The translations under genes and the position numbers were made by a program. A stretch of 64,000 nt of DNA, from positions 21,013,680 through 21,077,679 of the forward strand of contig CP092880.1 in assembly GCA_030710605.1 (NCBI GenBank). Direction: 5' to 3'. Source of the DNA: Cordylochernes scorpioides. Lineage: Eukaryota > Arthropoda > Arachnida > Pseudoscorpiones > Chernetidae. This document shows, piece by piece, positions 10,400 through 21,815 of the stretch. How positions within the stretch are numbered: position 1 is the stretch's first letter; the number at the start of each line of letters is the position of its first letter. Below the pieces are notes generated by a model. That model was not told the origin of the DNA, did no database searches, and saw only the letters and a program-made list of their open reading frames with translations.

Positions 10400-10715
10400 C
10401 ATTAAAGGGCAAATGTTTCTTTTACACATAAAACAAACTTCTACTGTCCTTACTGCGATAAAAAGATATATTGAGAAGGCTTGGATCATCAGTGGTGAAC
10501 CCTCCCAGCGTTTTCGTCAATATAATCTATCAGACCGCTTCTTAGAGCTCTCCCTCTCTCTCTTTAATACTGTGGTTCATTCTGTTTATATATGCTACAC
10601 TGAAGGATGGAATTATTGAAATGGTATTCAAGCAAACTATGAACATAAACTTTTAGGACAGTAGAATTACATTTAAATATTTGCAGCGAGCAATGCTCTT
10701 CCGCAAACAATAAGG
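10400..10715 (+). mobile_element. Partial fold-back family copy
   Basis: It contains ATCAGTGGTGAACCCTCCCA and the 'tgctacactgaaggatgga' block exactly as at 2890-3110. One terminal arm is missing or degraded, so this is a truncated copy. Confidence 0.6.
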
Positions 10716-10865
10716 ACAAATAATAAGGAATTTCTCCAAAAAGACGACATTCCTGTCAACGCTACATGTCATCCTATTAGTAAAGGACGCAATGCTACTG
10801 AGGAATAACTCTTCAGATTCATGTATTCTTTACAGAACAGAATTGGAGAATTTTATTAATTATAA

Positions 10866-11160
10866 AAAAGTGTCCAATGAAGGATTCGATCCCTGGTCGT
10901 ACCGGTCGAAACCCAACGGTTTAGACCAGGGTTCGTCAAACCTTTGAGTCGGAAGAGTCAAAAATAAAAATTTACAAAATTTTAAAGTTTTTAAAGAGCT
11001 ACAAGTTTTTTTTTCTTGCCAACAATAAATAGTACTCGCATAAATAATATTTACGTATGGAACTATATAAAGAGCTGCAGCTTCACATCCAAAGAGCCGC
11101 ATGTGGCTCGCAAGCAGAAAGTTTACCGACCCCTAGTTTAGACCATCCTTCCACCTTGCA
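10866..11160 (-). repeat. tRNA-like SINE head, split by a MITE
   Basis: Read on the - strand, the tRNA-like pattern (TGGAAGGATGGTCTAAAC, then after the insertion 'ccgttgggttt' and GGATCGAATCCTTCATTGGAC) resembles the heads of the SINEs at 55647-55946 and 58512-58820. The head is interrupted by the 209-bp element at 10927-11135. Confidence 0.6.
10927..11135. mobile_element. hAT-type MITE with 8-bp target duplication
   Basis: GTTTAGAC lies on both sides (10919-10926 and 11136-11143), the 8-bp duplication typical of hAT elements. Ends are CAGGGTTCGTCAAACC on the left and, complemented, TAGGGGTCGGTAAAC on the right. Other family members are at 28711-28915 and 49418-49615, sharing 'gagccacatg..ctctttggatgtgaa' and 'agttccatacg'. 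It is non-coding, hence non-autonomous. Confidence 0.85.
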
Positions 11161-11484
11161 AAAAGGTTGCAAACTGTAGTTCACAAGTCCTATATAGAAG
11201 CTATAAAACTCTATTTTCATCATATTGAACTTCTTGGTGTAAATTTCACCGTCAAGATTTTACAGAAATATAGATAAATAAATTGATTTGATTAAAATCG
11301 GGAATAACTCTCTTTCAAAGTGCTAACTTGTCCTCGGTCCCCCATACCTAAACATAAGTGTGTTGAGGTGAGATTGTCTTAAAAGCTAGCCCAAATTTTT
11401 AAAAGAAACATGTTGCCATATTGTAGTGGAATCTTATGGATGAATATTGCAACATATACTCTTATCAATTGTTATGAATCTCCT

Positions 11485-11725
11485 GGATATTAATTAAATA
11501 ATTAAAATGGTTTCTGGAGATGAGTTTTTTTTATTCAAGCAGTCTCAGGTTTTCAGGCATCTCTGTCCATCTACAGGGGAATATAAATAAAAGAATAAAA
11601 CGCAGCAAAATTGTTTATATGTTCTCCTGGAGAAGGACAGAGATGACCGAAAACTTGAGATTATTTGAATAAAATAAAATAAACTCACATCTCCAGAAAC
11701 CTTTTTAATTGTATTTAATATATAC
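11485..11725. repeat. Fold-back element
   Basis: The word TGGTTTCTGGAGATGAGTTT on the left is inverted as 'aaactcacatctccagaaac' on the right, and CATCTCTGTCC is paired with GGACAGAGATG. The loop is near 11590-11620. A single arm-like copy lies at 7380-7500. Confidence 0.65.
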
Positions 11726-12338
11726 TCATAGCCAAACTTAAATAAGTTGTACCTTTTAGCATGTATATCGGGATTCAGACAATATCTCTGAAAGATACAC
11801 TCATGTACAAAACTTAAGGAAGTTGTACCTTTTAGCATGTATATCGGGATTCAGACAATATCTCTGAAAGATACACTCATGTACAAAACTTAAGGAAGTT
11901 GTACCTTTTAGCATGTATATAGGGATTCTGACAATAACTCTGAAAGATACACTCAGGGACAAAACTTAAGGAAGTTGTACCTTTTAGCATGTATGTCGCG
12001 ATTCTGACAATAACTATGAAAGATACACTGATGGACAAAACTTAAGGAGGTTGTACCTTTTAGCATGTATATCGCGATTCTGACAATAACTATGAAAGAT
12101 ACACTCATGGACAAAACTTAAGTAAGTTGTACCTTTTAGCATGTATATCAAGATTCAGACAATAACTCTGAAAGATATTTGATACACAGTGACCTTTATT
12201 GAAGACACATGAGATAACCAAGTGGTAATAAAATTGCATTTGTCTCCTTCAAAGAAATATTAATAAAACGGACAAACACAAAACACGCGTCGACATTAAA
12301 AATTTTCCACTTCCTTAAGTTTTGTCCATGAATGTATA
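11722..12338 (+). repeat. 76-bp tandem array, about 6 units, with unique tail
   Basis: Units of 76 bp (for example starts at 11811 and 11887) alternate GTTGTACCTTTTAGCATGTA and 'aataactctgaaagatacac'. The array ends at about 12180 and is followed by a unique tail with CACTTGGTTATCTC-type sequence (complement of GAGATAACCAAGTG) that also borders the arrays at 31640-31850 and 52450-52560. Array plus tail therefore form one dispersed element. Confidence 0.85.
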
Positions 12339-12679
12339 TTGTGTCTCCAATATAATAATGTTTCTAATCTATTATTCAGAATATTTCTCGTTTTGCTTCT
12401 TTATCTAGTCTTCAAGGCTCAAAATAAATAGATTTCTCAGACTGTTGAGGATCAGGTAGAGGAGCTGTTTGACAAACTGGACGATGTCTCTTTCCTCTAC
12501 ATAGCTTATATGATTAGGATATTGACAGGGATTATATAAAATTCGTAGTTTTCGATCTGTTTATGCCTAGATAAAAGACATGTAAGTGAATTCCTTGACT
12601 TTGTAATTGCAAATGTGTCATAGACAAGATCTGCTATCTAGACAAGAGGTGGCAGAGGCACCATATTATGTGTATATCG

Positions 12680-12689
<10 letters not shown>
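12339..12689. other. Unassigned DNA
   Basis: No family or gene was recognised. A (TA)n tract follows at 12687-12714. Confidence 0.35.
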
Positions 12690-12713
<24 letters not shown>

Positions 12714-12718
<5 letters not shown>

Positions 12719-13060
12719 ATATAAAATTATTGTTTTATTTAAAATTATATTTCATAGATTCAAATATTCTGTTTATATCTACCACCATATGTCGCGACTT
12801 CCCTTTATATAACCTATTATTGTTGTTTCCCGATGGCCGGCTCAAACCGTTTGTGAATTATGTGAATAAGTTTTTCATTTTTTTTATTCTTACGCCTTAA
12901 ATCAGGCTATATATTCCTTAATTATGTTTCATTATCACATTTAAAGAAAATTGTGATTCAAAGTTAATTTTATTTAATTATTACCAAGACTGCAGAACAA
13001 TATCACATACTCATGGATTCCAAGATCAAGCAAATGACCAATAATTCCTCTACAAGCAAT
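12714..13060 (+). mobile_element. TGTTATA-ended element (family TT), degraded copy
   Basis: It begins TGTTATATAAAATTATTG directly after (TA)n and shares ordered words with the complete copy at 24794-25146: 'ttatatttcatagat', 'cgccttaa..caggc', 'ttattaccaagactgca'. The right end is indistinct. Confidence 0.6.
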
Positions 13061-13192
13061 TAATCTCTCAACAGCAGAAAATATATTTCCTAATATTCGC
13101 GGTATAATTTCAATTTTCGTTTTACAATCATCAGCCGCGTTATATTGTATTTTAAATGTTACTTTAAGTATTAGTTACGAACGGAAAAATAC

Positions 13193-13420
13193 GTCCAGGG
13201 TAGCCGAGTGGACAAGGCACCTGCCCGGTAAGCAGAAGGGTGTGGGTTCGATTCCCGCCCCTGGACACTTTTTATTTTTCCGTTCGCCATTACTCTTCAT
13301 GTTTCACCTTTCCATACCTCATCCTCAAAGTTAGAAATGTCGCTATTTCTCTTTGAAAATAAATTTCGATTTTTATAAAAAGAAACATTCGCGGTATAAT
13401 TTCAATTTTCGTTTTCCTAA
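13193..13420 (+). repeat. tRNA-derived SINE-like element (family B)
   Basis: The first 74 bp fold as a tRNA: 7-bp acceptor stem GTCCAGG/CCTGGAC, an A-box-like TAGCCGAGTGG and a perfect B box GGTTCGATTCC. The anticodon loop reads CCGGTAA, giving GGT (Thr), but position 33 is C instead of the required U, so it is unlikely to be a working tRNA. A body follows (CTTTTTATTTTTCCGTTCGC and on) that recurs at 31440-31600 and 54520-54665. The flanks 'gaacggaaaaat' and 'atttttccgttc' are themselves inverted. Confidence 0.7.
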
Positions 13421-14129
13421 TATATGTTTATAATTATAATTTTATAAGGTTGTTCCAAAAGTTCGTGTTTTTCTCAAAACGTTGTTTTTCTTATTACTTA
13501 TCAAATAATATTATTACGGAGAATACATAAAAATGCATGATACAATTTCTTTATACATAATACAAAGATGTGAAAAAATAATACAAATATAATATTGTAC
13601 TGGGATAAGGTGCATACATTAAGAAAAAGGCATCTACTTACAACTTAATACAAAGACATTATACATAACGGCGAATAATATTGGTATTTCAATTTTTTGC
13701 AAGTGTTTACGAACTTTTAGGACAACCTTGTAAAATAGTGCAGACTGTGCCCTTTTACATGTATTGACAAGATGTCAATAAAAATATATTAATTGTCAAA
13801 ATTATTTAGACAATAGGTTGTCCAACTTTTCAGGATGGCTTGTGGAAGCTGATTGAATTCCAGACATCCCTTTAATGAGGATATCTCAGTCTGATGTTAA
13901 TAATTTCAATATAAAATTTGTTTTTGACTTTTAATTCAAATTTAATTTTTTAATGACTGTTAACTATAGTGCAAACTAGAGATCGCCCTTTTGACTCTCT
14001 GTTCTTTTAGGTAACTATGTTGCCATTATTTTGATCAAAATGTCTTGTCACCTAACGCTTGTTTTTCTCTCTTATTAACATGACAAAATTACAACTGCTT
14101 TACTTGACTGAATCCATAGTAATACATTA
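13421..14129. other. AT-rich DNA with one short inverted pair
   Basis: 'aaggttgtccaaaagttcgtg' at about 13446 has an approximate complement at 13706-13735 ('cgaacttttaggacaacctt'), suggesting a degraded fold-back or MITE of about 290 bp. No coding content. Confidence 0.45.
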
Positions 14130-14520
14130 AGAAATTGACATATCCTTATTGTGTAACTGAAGGTTTCTGATGTCTAGCGGAATATATATCAACTATTCGT
14201 TGATTTATAATTATTCCATAATTGGCCAAATACCTATGAAGAAGGCATATCCTGACCAGGAGCACATGTACTTTTTTAGATGGCAGAGCGCCATCTGGTG
14301 AAACAGAACTCAACTAAACGTTGATTTAGTCTGTTCCCCGATATTTGGCCAACCTATTTTCTTGATAAATCAAGAAAAGATATCTACGTACGCGTTTCGG
14401 GCTGTTGGCCTTCGTCAGCGTGGTGCAAGCTGTACCTCAACGACCAAAACACTGGTCATTCAGGCATCCTGAAAAATCATAAAATGGGTAGTTAAGGCCA
14501 GAAGTGTGTGAGGACGTTAA
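14130..14520 (+). repeat. Dispersed repeat C, copy 1
   Basis: It carries CATATCCTGACCAGGAGCAC, 'atggcagagcgccatct' (a near palindrome), 'atatttggccaa', TTCTTGATAAATCAAGAAAA and the 'cgggctgttggcc' block. Further copies lie at 15575-15830, 24530-24715, 29925-30160 (inverted) and 49935-50198 (inverted). Several internal palindromes suggest a fold-back ancestry. Confidence 0.7.
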
Positions 14521-15177
14521 ACTAGGAGAAAGGAGATGCCTTTTTCTTAATTTATCCACCTAATCCAAGTACAATTTCACTTTTGTGCTATTTCTTCACA
14601 TTGTAATACATATTGAGGTCTAATTTAACAACATAATAGTCAATTATAGAAACCAGCAAAGAAGAAAATAATAGGGTAACAAATGGAAATACGAAACATA
14701 GAACCAACAAAGAACAAAAGTAATAAACAATAAAGTCAATATACAACGAAAACAATCTCTACAACACAATTCTATCACAAAATTAAATTCACTGCATCTT
14801 CCTAAAATGAAGTTTTTTTCTCACACCAATAATGAGAACACATTTTTAAGGGGGACATAAAGGTAAAATGAACACAATGTCATTTTTAAAATTTCTTTTG
14901 TGACAAAAATTTTCTCGTTTAATTTTTATTGCGTTACTCTATGATGGTAATTTTCTCTGAAAGTTTAATAATTATCTAGCAACTCTGGTATTGTTTGACC
15001 TCGTCCTTCTGGAAAAAAATGAAAAGAAAGGTTTAATTTATTTTCAGAGAGGGTGGGTTGGTTGAAATCTGATGGCATTTTTGTCCATACCTATTGTACC
15101 CATTGTTTATATCTTACGGTTGTAATTACAGCTGTGATAATGGTTATTTCTTACTATATATATATTTATATATTTAG
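14521..15177. other. Unassigned DNA
   Basis: No gene or known family was seen. Confidence 0.35.
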
Positions 15178-15517
15178 AAAAGACGCATATATTGGATTTA
15201 TAAATATTTTTATTGTTCCAATATTTCGAGGGGCAACTCGCCTCTCTTTATCGAGTATGTTTGTGTTTTTACTAGAACATATGAGAACGCGTACACCACT
15301 CTCGTTCTACAAGGCCAATGAAAGAATTGTATCTTTGAATTAAATATTACATTATCAAAGATACAATTCTTTAATTGGCCTTGTAGAACGAGAGTGGTTT
15401 ACGCGTTCTCATATGTTCTTGTAAAAATCACAAACATCCTCGATAAAGAGAGGCGAGTTGCCCCTCGAAATATTGGAACAATAAAAATATTTATAAATCC
15501 AATATATGCATCTTTTT
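15178..15517. repeat. Long fold-back hairpin, about 155-bp arms
   Basis: The left arm (15178-15338) and right arm (15355-15517) are reverse complements. Key words are AATATTTCGAGGGGCAACTC / GAGTTGCCCCTCGAAATATT and AGAACGAGAGTGG / CCACTCTCGTTCT. The loop is about 15 bp. Its ORF is only a reading of the arms. Confidence 0.85.
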
Positions 15518-15574
15518 CAATATAATTTTAATTATGGATTGCTCAATCATGCTCAATTCAATATATATTAAAAA

Positions 15575-16062
15575 TAAAGAAGGCATATCCAGACCACGAG
15601 CACATGTGCTTTTCAGATGGCAGAGCGCCATCTAGTACAACAGAAATCAAATAAACGTTGATATAACCTGTTCCCTGATATTTGGCCAACCCATTTTCTT
15701 TATAAATTTAGAAAAACCCATCCACGAACGCGTTTTGGGCTGTTGGCCCTCGTCAAAACAAAAATGTTTTGGTCCCAGAGGCTTCTTGATAAACCAAGAA
15801 ATGGGTATTTAAGGCCAAACTGATAATAATAATAAATATACATAGGTCTTTCAATAAACAATCCTGGTGAGCAGAACTGTTAGTACTGTACATTCCCATA
15901 CATAGAGAAAGCATTAAGATTTTGAAATATAGAAAACAGTTCGACTAAGTCTAAAGAATTAAGAAAAGGGCATCTTCTGATCGTGAAACTAAAGGTTACT
16001 GATGGCTAGCGCCATCTGTCGTAATAAATATCAACTATTCGTTGATTTTTAATTATTCTAAA
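15575..16062 (+). repeat. Dispersed repeat C, copy 2 and a partial third
   Basis: 15575-15830 matches copy 1 (GAGCACATGTGCTTTTCAGA, GTTGATATAACCTGTTCC). 15960-16060 carries the 'ggttactgatggctagcgcc' and CAACTATTCGTTGAT words of the other end of the family. Confidence 0.65.
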
Positions 16063-16064
16063 TA

Positions 16065-16241
16065 CAGTTAAACCTGTCTATAGCGCCCCCTCTAAATAGC
16101 GCCTCCCTCTCTATAGCGCCTGATTTTAAATACGTAGTACGATGCGATTTACATTAAAAGTGACCTGCCTATAGCACCCCCTCTCTATAGCACCCTATTT
16201 TGGTGAGTTCCAAAAGGGGGCGCTATAGACAGGTTTAACTG
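16065..16241. mobile_element. pogo/Tigger-like MITE, 177 bp
   Basis: Ends CAGTTAAACCTGTCTATAGC and its exact complement at the right, with TA on both sides. The interior is GC-rich, with repeated 'tatagcgccccctc' words that fold back. The terminal CAGTTAAACC and TA target match pogo/Tigger-type elements. It has inserted inside a repeat C copy, whose other half resumes at about 16250. Confidence 0.85.
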
Positions 16242-16444
16242 TATTTATATTCCGACAGATTTCGCGAGACATCAGCAACTTTTTGTTGCATGGTTAGGAG
16301 ATGTCTTTTTTCTTAATTTATCTACTTGTTCCCAGTACACTTTCACTTTTGTACTTTTTTTTTCTCGACTAGGTGTAAAAAGGTTTTCCATTTACGTTTT
16401 TATTTTTGTGAAGTTTCTGCAAGATTGTTGTTAGACATTTAGCC

Positions 16445-17190
16445 GTGTTGCCATGTTAGAAACAAATTTATTTAAATATATTTTTCACCTTCTAAATAAA
16501 TCCTTCGAGAAGTTTTTTAATGTGGTCAACCATTCGTGTTCCATTTTAATAATGGCTGCTCCATTAGTGAGTAATTCTGTCCAAAAATCCATAGCTCAGT
16601 ACATTATTTTGATTGTGCCGATAGTTAAATACCTTTCTGTTGGAAGCTAAGACTTTCCTATTCTAATAGCGAGCAGAGTAATCACCAACACCTCTAAGAA
16701 ATTAATAATTTTTAATTTCCTTTCATAACTAACTAACTTACATTTAATTTATTTATTTCGTCTCAATTTACAGGTGTTACATTCGAGCACAGCTCGCGAG
16801 TCACCTTGTCCTGGCTATTTACACATGGCGAGTTGGTGGAGTAGAGGTGGTCCCCCCGGATCTTGCAGGAGGGCAGCTGTTGGGCGATGAGCTCTTAACT
16901 AAGTGTCAGGGCCGGGTCGTCGGAATCGGGGATTGATAACTAATTTACACAATTTCAAAAACCAAATATATACATGCAAAGTAACTCGGTTATCTGGTCA
17001 AAAATACAAATATATTAATCTATGAAAAACAACTTATAAAAAATCTTAAAATTTCATCGTGTGGAGAAATACTCAATGGATTCAATTACCGACATCTCTC
17101 TCTTTTTATAATACAATATAATGTGGCTTATGATTGTAGAACGAAATTTGACAATTATACCGCAAATGTTTCTTTTGAACGAAAAATAGA
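16445..17190 (-). repeat. Dispersed repeat E, split copy with LTR-like insert
   Basis: 16470-16650 and 17050-17190 are inverted matches to 21130-21425 (words TTTCACCTTCTAAATAAAT, 'ttctacaatcataagccaca' complement). The intervening DNA includes the LTR-like block 16740-16940. The second copy at 21130 is uninterrupted, so it gives the empty-site structure. Confidence 0.55.
16740..16940 (-). repeat. Possible LTR remnant
   Basis: On the - strand a GC-rich stretch is followed by GAGACGAAATAAATAAATT, a poly(A)-signal run like that in the 773-bp gypsy LTR. The opposite edge reads TGACACTTAGTTAAGAG. No matching internal region or target duplication was found. Confidence 0.3.
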
Positions 17191-17539
17191 AATTTATTTT
17201 AAGGATAAATTGTTGATGGTGGATCTCAATAATTACTTCTCTTCTAAAATATAAATCTTCTTTATTGAAGTTACAAAAATAAGAACATAAATTACTAAAT
17301 ATATCTAAGTAAACATTACTGTTAACATCTCTATAACCACACATCTCTATTAACTCTCACCTATATATATATATATATATTCCTGACAACACAGACTTAA
17401 AGTCACAGATTATTACAATCATAGAATGAAAATAATATTTGACAATAACATCCAACATAATTAAAGATCATTTCTAACCTTAGGGATGAAGTATGAAAGG
17501 ATGAATTGTGAAGAGTAATGATAAACGGAAAAATAAAAC

Positions 17540-17830
17540 TGTCCAGGGATGGGAAAGGAACCCACAGTGTTCCGCCTACCGGGCAGATGCTATGTCCACC
17601 AGACAACTCTCTCTTTATCAACAACAAAAATCTTCATTAAAACAGTCCATCTTGTGTTCCTTTTTTGCTTATCCATAGTACATGTGGTACAGGCCATGAT
17701 AATCATGATGGGTAGAAGTAGACGACTGCTTTTACTGTAAGTGCACCACATGTCTACACATGTGAAAATCAGTTCGACTTTGCACTTACAAATGTGCCAG
17801 AGGTCTTGATATTGCATCTATGACCCACCT
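17540..17830 (-). repeat. Degenerate SINE B head fused to SINE A body
   Basis: 17540-17612 reads, on the - strand, as a tRNA-like head with GGTTCCTTTCCCATCCCTGG in place of a perfect B box. From about 17661 the SINE A body (complement of 'taagcaaaaa') runs to about 17820. The two are separated by unrelated DNA, so this is adjacency rather than a proven single element. Confidence 0.5.
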
Positions 17831-17863
17831 ATGACCCCAAAATTAAAATTAATTTTTAACATA

Positions 17864-18137
17864 CACCAATACCTCGCTTTGCGTCGTTTCGTTTTGCGTT
17901 TTTTTCGAAGTTGCGTTGCTGCTTAATTTTTACTGATTTTCACTGAGCGTCGTTAGATTTTCGAAGTTGCGTTGTTTTGGTTTCGAGTCTTTAAATTTTA
18001 TTTATTTATTTTTTTTTCATAAAATATGGCAACACCTTTGTTTTTGATTGCGCCTTCACATATTTTCACTTTGCGTCGTTTCAATTTGCGTCGTGTTTTT
18101 TTGGAACGTAAACCTGACGCAAAGCGAAGTATGGGTG
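17864..18137. mobile_element. pogo-like MITE, 274 bp
   Basis: CACCAATACCTCGCTTTGCG on the left pairs with the complement of CGCAAAGCGAAGTATGGGTG on the right. TA flanks both ends. The motif TTGCGTCGTTTC recurs inside. No coding capacity. Confidence 0.85.
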
Positions 18138-18879
18138 TATAAAAATGCTTTACTTTTATTATTTTATTACGACTTAGAGCGCTATGTCCCCCTAGGGACA
18201 CTTGCACTTTAAAGATAAACAAAAATTTTGAAAGAAAGAAAGATATTTGAAATATGTACAAGAATTGATATGCAATTTAGTTATATAAAAAGAAAAAAAT
18301 ATCAATACAATTGATATATGTACAAAGGGTTGCTATGCAAATCTAGTTAAATGAAATCAAATTGTAAAGTATTGTGTGTATTCGAGGAAACCAATTTACA
18401 GATTGAAGTAAGTTTAAAGGAATATTTTAGAATGGAAATATGAAAAATTTTAGAGAATTATTCACAATTAAAACTATACTAAACAGAGTTAATTTCTAAA
18501 TAAAAGCGTTCCAATGGAATTTAGTAGTTTGTTTTTGTATATAAAATACAAAATAAATCTGCAAAATGAGTTAAATTTTACAGTATTTTGTTGAAATTAG
18601 ATCAAACGGGTTTAATATATTTAGAGTCCATTGTTTATTCTATACTCTATACTAATAAATATAATTGGGAAATATATATATGTTATGAATATAATGTTTA
18701 TTTGGAAAGATAGTGAATTGAAGGTGCATTGGTGAAAATAGGAAAGATAGTTATTTACTTATCAAGTAGTTTTTTTTTTCAATTACTTGAAGCAAATTAT
18801 ACATAGTGTGATCAATAATTTCCAGAAATGCTAAATATTTAAAGAAATACAAAAGTTTAATAAAGTTTTATTTAAAATT

Positions 18880-19215
18880 TCTCAAAATAATGACAGTCAC
18901 TATTTATACACTTGTTCCATCTTTTTTTCCAGATATCAAAACACCTCTGATAATCCTAATCTTTCAGGCTTTTCAAAATATTCTTCGAATTCTCCTTTAT
19001 TTCAGGTATTGAGTCAAATCGAGGTCCTTTTAAGACTTTTTTAATTTTAGGGTAAAGGAAAAAGTAGTAGGAGCAAGGTCAGGAGAATAGAGTGGCTGGG
19101 GTAGTAAAGCAATTCCGTGTTTAGCCAAATAGAGTTGTACAGTGACGGCCGTATGTGGCCGTGCGTTGTCATGATGCAAGAGCCAATTTTTCTGATGCAT
19201 GATGTTGTACATTAA
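18880..19215 (-). pseudogene. mariner transposase C-terminal relic
   Basis: The - strand ORF reads WLLHHDNARPHTAV then LLPQPLYSPDLAP, the mariner second catalytic Asp region and the segment before the third. Where mariner has an Asp after 'DLAP', this copy reads TTF, so the third catalytic residue is lost. The remaining C-terminal part ('RFDSIPEIKENSKNIL', then 'DIWKKRWNKCI') follows after a frameshift. No inverted repeats were identified around it. Confidence 0.85.
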
Positions 19216-20909
19216 ATATTTATTACAATTATATAGAATTTATAAAATGTTTCCTATATTAGTGAATTTAAAAATAATAGGTAGGTTAACTATACATATT
19301 TACAACAATATTCAAAAAGTATTCTAAAACTATGAACAAAAAATGTAAACCAGTCAATGAATTGAAATAAAATATATATTTTTTAAAATAAAATATTTGA
19401 ATTTTAGATTGTATATAATATATATATATGTTATATTCAATTTAACATTTTATAATATATAAATATTTTATCAAATTTGACCAAAAAAAAAACAAAAAGC
19501 TTTTTTTAATTATTATTTTTGTTCTGTTTTATATATATATATATTTTTTTTTATTTTGGGTTGGTTAAATATGTTTTTTTTAATAAACTCATTTGCTAAA
19601 AATATAATATTATATAGTTAAATTTGTTTAAAATAAAATAAGCATATTTGCTAATAATTGATATTTCTTTCTTCATTTATTTTTGTAATTAAAATTTGCA
19701 TTGTACAATCTAAACATTTACTTAATAATTTATTAATTTTTTTATTCCCTCACCCCGAATATAATATATATATATATATAATTGTAGTCATAATGTCATT
19801 AATATGACCCTAATATAATGAATATAAAACAAGTAGTTATGTAAGGTTAAAAGAGATAGCTATATAAAAGGTAAAAGGCCTGTGTAATACATTCATTGAA
19901 AGGCAGACGCTAATATTCCCAGAAGATTTCTGGGAGAAGAACAATCTGGACACGCTGTCGATATGGAGTCTCTTATCTAGAAGGGGATAAGATCATGGCA
20001 AAAATAATAAGTCCCGCTAGATGGCAGCACCCTTTGTCCTCAGCTATAATGTGTCGTCTGGCCCGTAATGGACGCCTCTTTCCTATCGGATTTTTATTGA
20101 TTTTTCCACTTATCTATGAATATTTGGTCAAATATAGTTATTTTTAATTTGAAATTTCGATAAAATATTTTAATAATTTTTATTTTTATTTAAAATCTAT
20201 TTTAAAATTGTTTTTTAAATTTATTTGTAAGTTTTAATATATTTTAGTTTTTTAAATTGATTTAGATGAGAAGCTATCATAGAATTTCAATAGTTCGTAT
20301 GTTTATATTTGTATGAATATTTGACATATTAAAGAATAATTTGTAAAGCTAGATCTCCATAATTCTATGAAAGATATTTTTATTTATGCTTACACATTCT
20401 ATATTGTTTTGAAAATAGAGCAATCCATAAATAAATCTTTAATTATGCCTTTATTTAATTATGCCTGTATGCCTTTTTAATTAAACATTCTATATTGTAT
20501 ATATTTTGAAAAATATAATCTCTATTATTTTAAATATGTTAAAGTACTTCAATTTACAAAAATTGTATTATACAGTTTATATAAGATGACTCTATTATCG
20601 AAGTAAATCTATTTTAAAACTAAAGGTTTTTTAACTATTCTTCAAAATTATCATTGTGCTATTAATATATATAAGTCATATTTAACAGTCCCATATTTGC
20701 ATAGGTTTTGCAAACGATATATCAAAATATTATCATACTATATTCCATTAAAAAAACATTGAAATCTATACTCTTCATTGCCTAAATATTTGACGTTTTT
20801 TCAACTGATATAAATATTTAAAATATACTTTAAAATGTGTTCTAATCAAATTATTTAATAATTATTTCATATCAATATATTTAAAATATATTCTCTAAAG
20901 TGTTCAAAG
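19216..20909. other. Very AT-rich DNA without recognised elements
   Basis: Runs of TA, TTTATT and AAATAT dominate. A more GC-balanced 200-bp piece at 19860-20080 (including 'tccgctagatggcagcaccc'-like text) may be repeat-derived but was not matched elsewhere in the window. Confidence 0.45.
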
Positions 20910-20914
20910 ATTTT

Positions 20915-21425
20915 TTTTTTGCTTATCCCTAGTACACGTGGTACAAACCATGATGTTCATTGTGGGTAGAAGTAGGCGACTGCTTTTACTGTAAGTGCAC
21001 GACATGTCTACACATGTGAAAAGCAGTTCGACTTTGAACTTATAAATGTGTCAAAGCCTCGTTTGGTTATTTGCACTCGCTGGTGGTGTTGGACTTTTGC
21101 AAGAATAGGGGACCATTGGACCTTTTTCGTTCGAAAGAAACATTTGCGGTATAATTGTCAAATTCCATTCTACAATCATAAGCCACATTGTATTGTAAAG
21201 AGAGAAATGTCGGGAATTGAATCCATTGAGGAATTTCTCCACACGATGAAAGGTGTATTTAGCCATCAGGGAAATCACAATAATGTTCTAAGCTATGGAA
21301 TTTTGGACAGAATTGCTCACTAATGGAGCAGCCATTATCAAAATGGAACACGAATGGCTAACCGCATTAAAAAAAATCTCTCGATTTTATTTAGAAGGTG
21401 AAAATATATTTAAATCAATTAAATA
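20915..21425 (-). repeat. SINE A body (head missing) joined to dispersed repeat E
   Basis: 20920-21121 is the SINE A body on the - strand: TACACGTGGTAC, GTAGAAGTAGGCGACTGCTT, 'ctacacatgtgaaaagcag'. The tRNA head is replaced by repeat E (21130-21425), whose partner copy lies at 16470-17190. Confidence 0.7.
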
Positions 21426-21459
21426 AATTAAATTTTTTTCTTCTTTCTTATCTCCACAC

Positions 21460-21755
21460 TGGGTGAAGTAGAATACGTCTGCCTTTGTCATCAAGACTGA
21501 TAGCACTACTCAGTGGAAGGCCGATTTAGCTCTAAAAGAAATGGCCGCCTCTGACATGAGGAACAGTTGCCATGTACAGCCGCTCCTAACATGGAGTACA
21601 AACGCTGCTCATTCTGTATTCCTGGATTAGGAGCCCTTACAGGGTACTATCAGCCGGGCCAGCTGAGCCCAGGTTTTTTAGTGAGCTTGTTACTGCTCCC
21701 CCTCCTCCTTTTTCATCCGGGCTTGGGACAGGCAAAGGTGGAGTTAATAAATTAA
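21460..21755 (+). repeat. Dispersed repeat D, copy 1
   Basis: Words: AAATGGCCGCCTCTGACATG, 'aggagcccttacagggtact', CAGCCGGGCCAGCTGAGCCC, 'catccgggcttggga'. Copies: 29035-29455 (inverted), 48985-49345, 59665-59945 (inverted). Longer copies end in 'tgattgagtggagataagaa', which could be a conserved 3' tail of a LINE or SINE. It stops 60 bp before an mGluR exon. Confidence 0.8.
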
Positions 21756-21815
21756 ATCAATCATAGTACCCAGTATGTCTCACCAAGACTCTCTAAATGT
21801 CCGTGTTGTCCACAG

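Noticed and set aside
13193-13266. Functional tRNA-Thr(GGT)
   Set aside because: Stems and B box are good, but U33 is C and the same head occurs in degraded and palindromic forms with a common body, which marks a SINE.
21567-21755. 62-residue ORF with a hydrophobic, signal-like stretch (FLVSLLLLPLLLF) just upstream of an mGluR exon
   Set aside because: It lies entirely in repeat D, which occurs four times in the window in both orientations. The reading frame is not kept in the other copies.
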